From Rhyacophila brunnea (lineage: Eukaryota > Arthropoda > Insecta > Trichoptera > Rhyacophilidae): a stretch of 64,000 bases of DNA. Positions within the stretch are counted from its first letter, which is position 1, and each line of letters begins with the position of its first letter. Shown in pieces: positions 60,601 to 64,000 of this stretch. The notes beneath the pieces were generated by a model. The model was not told the DNA's origin and did no database searches. It worked only from the letters and a program-made list of their open reading frames with translations. Where the stretch lies: contig JAGYXB010000662.1 of NCBI GenBank assembly GCA_022495005.1, positions 310,001 through 374,000 on the forward strand, read 5' to 3'. Both the position numbers and the translations under genes were made by a program.

Positions 60601-61613
60601 TTTTTAATAAAAATGTAGGTATTTAATGTTAAATAAAGTATTATTAGTCACTAAAGACTAAAATTTTTGGTGAGGGGAGCCTTGGATTTATTTTTTCTGA
60701 TTTAGGGGGCTGTGGTATGAAAAAGTTTGAGAAGCACTGATCTAGATTACTTATATGTTGGTACATATATCTATAATATTAATTATTCGCATCAAAGATG
60801 TTGATGAAACAGCTTCTTCTGTTGAGATTGTGCCATGATATATGAAAATGAAGTTGACAATAGAATTATTGAAGTTAATGATTAAATTACCTGTTGGTCA
60901 TTTCGCATTACTGGTTCATTATGGCAAGCTTCACTCTTGTGTTGTTGAGATTTATTTTATAAAATGAATCATATTTCCAAATATTACATCCAGTGCTGCC
61001 AACATAGAGACTATTAACTTTTTATAATTACCGATTCAACTGTAATAAAATCATTCTGGAATTGCTATCTATTCTTGTGATACAAAGAGTTTGATGGTAA
61101 GTAAAAAAATAAATTACCATTTTCTCTCCTGAGTGGAGCATATTGGCCTCTATAGTGTGGACGTTGTATTATTTTTTTACGAGGAATGGTTGTGGTGCAT
61201 TTGCCAACCCATCGAGTCAAGGCACTAGATCAAACACATTAAAAAAACAACATGAAATTTGCCAGTTGTGAGATCATACCCTTTCCCTTGGCTTTAGAGA
61301 CAGGTGCTTTACCAACTAGGAAACTGGGTTTTTGATATGCTCTGTCTGTAAAATTTCGAACTCTGATTCAGATCTTATGCATCAACGTAATGTCTGTGAT
61401 GCCATAAAAGTTACCAGATTGTGTGAATTTGTTTTGGTTGTTTGCAGGCCTCATACCCAATCACGACATTTCATGGATGCGTTGCTTGCATTCTGGCCTG
61501 GGCTACAAGTCCTGCTCGGAGACGTACGGCCGGCTGTGGAGACTCATGAGATGCTGTATCAAGTCATGCAGAGGCACACGTTTATTCCAGAAGCGTTCAC
61601 AGCCGACTTTCAG
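48661..61613 (+). CDS. EDEM3: EDEM3-like ER degradation-enhancing alpha-mannosidase (GH47), 5' seven exons, continues past window
   Basis: EDEM proteins trim mannose from misfolded N-glycoproteins in the ER lumen and route them to ER-associated degradation. Exons seen: 48661-48782, 48878-49024, 51428-51580, 51766-51919, 52015-52184, 58138-58359, 61448-61613. All junctions are GT-AG and keep frame, giving 378 residues. Residues 1-27 look like a signal peptide (hydrophobic [17 protein letters not shown]). The GH47 domain follows, with [10 protein letters not shown] near residue 60, VFETNIR (E134, matching a GH47 catalytic Glu), CTACAG at 209-214 and [10 protein letters not shown] (D277, matching the catalytic Asp). 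[14 protein letters not shown] and THEMLYQV favour EDEM3 over EDEM1 or EDEM2. The third catalytic Glu, the rest of GH47 and any protease-associated domain lie beyond the window. Intron 5 (about 6 kb) carries nested transposons; intron 7 runs off the edge. No stop or frameshift was seen, so the gene looks functional. A 5' UTR splice acceptor may precede the ATG (TTTTTTAG at about 48655). Confidence 0.95.
49025..51427. other. EDEM3 intron 2
   Basis: 2.4-kb intron. It holds the SINE above and, at about 51305-51370, a short GTAGGCACTCGAAGAGTGGG block that resembles RTE 3' coding sequence. The remainder shows nothing. Confidence 0.6.
49945..50130 (+). repeat. tRNA-derived SINE with B box deleted, EDEM3 intron 2
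   Basis: Head TGGTCGCGCGGCTTGAGCG and body GGTATGGACCTAATAGGTTG match the copy at 47985-48212, but the B-box segment between them is missing. The tail TTCTCGTAAAAAAC through GGAGGCCCATATG resembles that of the SINE at 61140-61325. Confidence 0.7.
52260..52345 (+). repeat. hAT-type MITE left-end fragment, EDEM3 intron 5
   Basis: CAGTGGTGAAGGGTGGAGGT and the next 65 bases match the left arm of the element at 56957-57540; the rest is replaced by the RTE sequence. Confidence 0.7.
52346..56570 (+). pseudogene. RTE-clade non-LTR retrotransposon (endonuclease plus RT), near full length, inactive
   Basis: A 5' region is followed by an APE-type endonuclease: [10 protein letters not shown] (about 52905), [15 protein letters not shown] (about 53210), GDMNA (about 53323), YRNQIDFI (about 53530) and SDHQLL (about 53615). 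Then [21 protein letters not shown] (about 54300), [12 protein letters not shown] (about 55262), [14 protein letters not shown] (about 55472), [12 protein letters not shown] (about 55762, catalytic FADD) and [15 protein letters not shown] (about 55950). The C-terminal [18 protein letters not shown] (about 56195) is a hallmark shared with BovB-type RTEs. Several stops and frameshifts are present. It sits in EDEM3 intron 5 in the sense direction and is split by the piggyBac-like insertion at 54358-55129. Confidence 0.93.
54358..55129. mobile_element. piggyBac-like nonautonomous element inside the RTE reverse transcriptase
   Basis: 772 bp flanked by TTAA at 54354-54357 and 55130-55133. The ends are CACATTGATCGCCA and, reversed, CACGTTGATCGCCA. 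Subterminal GCCGGTCACC words recur in both orientations near the right end. It lacks transposase. The RT frame upstream (AEAL) and downstream ([15 protein letters not shown]) match when the insertion and one TTAA are removed, so the insertion came after the RTE. Confidence 0.9.
56600..56870 (+). mobile_element. LINE 3' fragment
   Basis: The frame ends [15 protein letters not shown] then W-x-x-CVVSI. It is followed by GTGTCCATATGATCTAG and a GATGATGGAAGAAG tail, the usual layout for RTE-like 3' ends. It follows directly on the larger RTE copy and may be a separate insertion. Confidence 0.55.
56957..57540. mobile_element. Full-length hAT-type MITE with 8-bp target duplication
   Basis: 584 bp. 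The ends read CAGTGGCGAAGGGTGGAGGT on both strands, with terminal arms of about 180 bases that mirror each other. The direct duplication CAATTAAG flanks it (56949-56956 and 57541-57548). Eight-base duplications and CAGTG ends define hAT. Related fragments lie at 17744, 19160, 40681, 52260 and 59288. Confidence 0.93.
57541..58137. other. EDEM3 intron 5, distal part
   Basis: AT-rich; only the acceptor TTTAAAG before exon 6 is notable. Confidence 0.5.
59288..59462 (+). mobile_element. hAT-type MITE, left part, EDEM3 intron 6
   Basis: Starts CAGTAACTAGGGTGTAGGTA and follows the left arm of the full-length copy through CAATTAAACCCTGCCTAATC. The right arm is missing. Confidence 0.65.
59567..60739 (+). 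mobile_element. hAT element with 8-bp target duplication and degenerate ZBED5/SCAND3-like transposase
   Basis: 1,173 bp. The right end, reversed, reads CAGTGCTTCTCAAACTTTTT, a classic hAT terminus; the left end CAGTACTTTTAAAACGG is diverged. The target duplication ATCTAGAT is exact (59559-59566 and 60740-60747). Inside, frame pieces include [20 protein letters not shown] (about 59765), [19 protein letters not shown] (about 60190) and [17 protein letters not shown] (about 60352), which is the C-terminal dimerisation segment. Stops and frameshifts throughout; the BED finger and most of the catalytic core are absent. Confidence 0.92.
61140..61325 (-). repeat. tRNA-derived SINE, EDEM3 intron 6
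   Basis: The minus strand begins CCTAGTTGGTAAAGCACCTG (A-box region) with a degenerate B box. Its body TTCCTCGTAAAAAAATAATA and tail GAGGCCAATATG resemble the tail of the SINE at 49945-50130. Confidence 0.65.
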
Positions 61614-64000
61614 GTATGTATTAACCTACATAATAACACCCATAGCATGTATCTCCTCAATGTTAAAATCATGCCAGACGAATATATCTCACAGTTTTTG
61701 TAGAAGAGCGATACAATTTTATGAATTTGCAATTTTTGGCTAAAGAAAACGATTTGCCTTTCACAAAAACATCCCAAGTTTAAATCACACAGTAGTGAGT
61801 AGAGACCACTACTGTTTTTTTTGTATTACTTGAAAGTGTGTGAAACACGCAACAGAACTGAAAAAAATTGTTTTACTCGACTTATTCCGACTTGTAGGTG
61901 GTTACTACCAACCAGAAATAATAATTTGCATATACATATTTTTTTTGAAAAGTTTTAATCCAATTGATATTTTTGTAGCAATTAAAGTAATTAAAACTGG
62001 AATGTAATTATGTAAGTGCATCACACCCACAACTTTTTTTAACAAGTATAATAAAAAAATATATATTGCCATCTGTTAATACTGACAAAAAGTAATAATT
62101 ATAAAAATTGATAATTTATTGGTTTGCGTCTACAATAATAGTTGTTTTCTATATCAATGATTAATATACTATATTTCGTCTTGTCTCACTTTTCTTTAGA
62201 TGTGCCATTATTCTTAAATTTATGTACATACTGTAACTTAAAAGTTAGAACTTTGGCTACATATTTTTTCCTACTTACGCATGGTGTAAATGAAAATTCA
62301 GCCATTCTCACTATTGTTGATTTGTGTCTCCCTGATCTAACAAATCAGGAGTATCATTTATTTATTCTCTCAAGGTTCTGAAGTATACATTCATACAGTG
62401 TTCATTCGTTTTTTTTAAAGTATTAACCCTTTCACTGCGAGCCATTTTCGCGGGAATTTATTTTCAGTCAACTGATCTGTTAAAACGGTCACTACAGCTA
62501 AAACAGATCGATTCCAAAATTAAAAAATAGATTACTAGATGAACTATATATCAGTTATTCCAAGTGCACCAAGAAATAAACTATATTCGTTACATTTTCA
62601 CTAAAATAAATCAAAGAAAGTGAAGACGCTAAAAATTATCCAAGCTTTGACCGCGCGTTCAAAATGGCGGCCGTCCAGTCTTCACATACATGGTTTCTAC
62701 ACATACTACCGAGCAATTCGACGCGTTTGTATTTGTTATACACAGGGCTGTGTTGAATAAATGCTGCCGTGTAGTTGGTTACGGTCTATGACAGATATAT
62801 TACTAAATCACTTGTGGAATAATCAGTGGGTTATCGCTTATCGCATTTAGTAAGTCGTAAACTCAAATTTTATTACCGTTTCAAATTCTGAACCTATATT
62901 TATTTTCGTCACCATAAAATAATGTTGTCATCCACTTATTCATTAGGATGTTTTGGAGAATAAAACACTAAAAATAATTACCGCACTGCTAAAATACTAT
63001 TATAATATAATTTATGAGGCGCCATCGGCTTTTTAATTGTACAAAGGGCCTGTCGAATAATCGCCAGGCATGTGAACAGAGCTAACACAGTTTCGTGGCA
63101 CATAAAAATATAAATTATTACCCATTATAATAATGTAAATATCAAACATGGAACAATGAACAAAGCCAAACAACTGGAGAGCTGTGCATCGATAAAATAT
63201 TTTCCAGCATTATTTCTTCGATAATATTATGTGGTAGTGACATTTTGGCGGGTGAAATAATTATTTCACATATATTTATAATGACAAAAAATACTAAAAC
63301 AAATCTTCAATATGTTTCTTTCGAGATCACAAATCACTAAGAAAAATACATAACACTAACGTAATCATAATAATTAATTAAAAGGTAAATAAAAATATTA
63401 TCGATGCACACTTTTCGATGCATGACCAATGTTTTGTTTTGATAACCCTGGTGACGCATCTAGTACACCCGTCTTCGCAATGGCGCGCGATTCAAACAAC
63501 TGAATAACGAGTGTTCTTTTCAAAAATATATTTCCTTGTGTTTTACTTGACATTTTTATGATCTGTTGCCTGATATGTCTACCTAAAGGTTTGAACTAAT
63601 TTTTAAAGCATATTATCCACAAGTGTCTCTTCTAGTTTGGTCAAAAATACGAGAAAAAGTCTATGGCATGTTTACATGCCATACGCAGTCTAAGGGTTAA
63701 TATAAGTACTCCACTTACGTGGGGTGGCTCATTGAATGTTAATAATGATATGTACGCTTTCATGTCTTGTTGCGGATATGTTAAATTCATAACTTTTAGT
63801 GTTCATTTCATGTTAATAAATGATATATTATTTGATTTTGAAGAACATAACATTGGTAGTATGTACGGTAAAATAAAAGGAAATGTAATTGAGTCAACCC
63901 TAATTTCCAGGGATTGAAATGAGACAGGTACATATTATTTGGTAAAGTAGAGAATAAGAAGATTTCTTTAATAAATAGAACATGAAGAGACAGGACGGTG
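61614..64000. other. EDEM3 intron 7 (incomplete)
   Basis: Opens with the donor CAG|GTATGT. No further EDEM3 exon was found to the window end. The piggyBac-like element occupies its second half. Confidence 0.7.
62427..63696. mobile_element. piggyBac-like nonautonomous element (1.27 kb)
   Basis: TTAA at 62423-62426 and 63697-63700. The ends read CCCTTTCACTGCG and, reversed, CCCTTAGACTGCG. No transposase frame. Its termini differ from those of the elements at 30884 and 54358, so it is a third family. Confidence 0.8.

Noticed and set aside
48661..61613. EDEM1 or EDEM2 as the identity
   Set aside because: [14 protein letters not shown] and THEMLYQV agree with EDEM3; EDEM1 and EDEM2 have CTAGAG/CTAGIG and different words at these points. 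This rests on remembered family features, not a database search.
61423..61743. 106-codon plus-strand ORF
   Set aside because: Out-of-frame shadow of EDEM3 exon 7, whose correct frame matches the GH47 family.

Overview
This is a 64-kb piece of AT-rich animal nuclear DNA. Spliced genes, GT-AG introns, tRNA-derived SINEs, RTE-type LINEs, mariner, hAT and piggyBac remnants and abundant short inverted-repeat transposons all point to an insect. A hemipteran fits best, but I cannot fix the order or species from sequence alone. No bacterial or viral signature was seen.

Two conserved genes can be read with exon-level confidence, and they are divergently arranged. SINHCAF (formerly FAM60A), a subunit of the SIN3-HDAC co-repressor, lies on the minus strand. 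Its start codon is at 46059 and its coding exons run down to about 33.8-33.95 kb; one intron of about 10 kb is filled with transposons. EDEM3, an ER-associated-degradation GH47 mannosidase-like protein, lies on the plus strand. It starts at 48661, has seven exons in the window (378 residues), and continues off the right edge. Intron 5 of EDEM3 has grown to 6 kb through an RTE retrotransposon that was later split by a piggyBac-like element. At the far left, a minus-strand exon at 1960-2061 probably encodes the signal peptide of a secreted protein whose remainder is off the window.

Layout: 0-2.8 kb, an unclassified repeat, the signal-peptide exon and its upstream region. 3-15 kb, a repeat field of SINEs, unclassified palindromic repeats, an R1/I/Jockey-type LINE fragment and MITEs. 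15-28 kb, LINE fragments, hAT-derived elements and a 636-bp element with internal GACTTTTGC repeats. 27.6-28.1 kb, a GC-richer island. 28-33.8 kb, mostly featureless AT-rich DNA with one piggyBac-like MITE. 33.8-47.1 kb, SINHCAF with mariner, a THAP-containing inverted-repeat element, an RTE fragment and MITEs in its introns. 48.7-64 kb, EDEM3 with its transposon-filled introns.

The two conserved genes have no shared pathway: one acts in chromatin, the other in the ER lumen. I found no gene cluster or defence-like system. The most informative features are the nested transposon histories, the exon structures of the two genes, and several unclassified inverted-repeat families.
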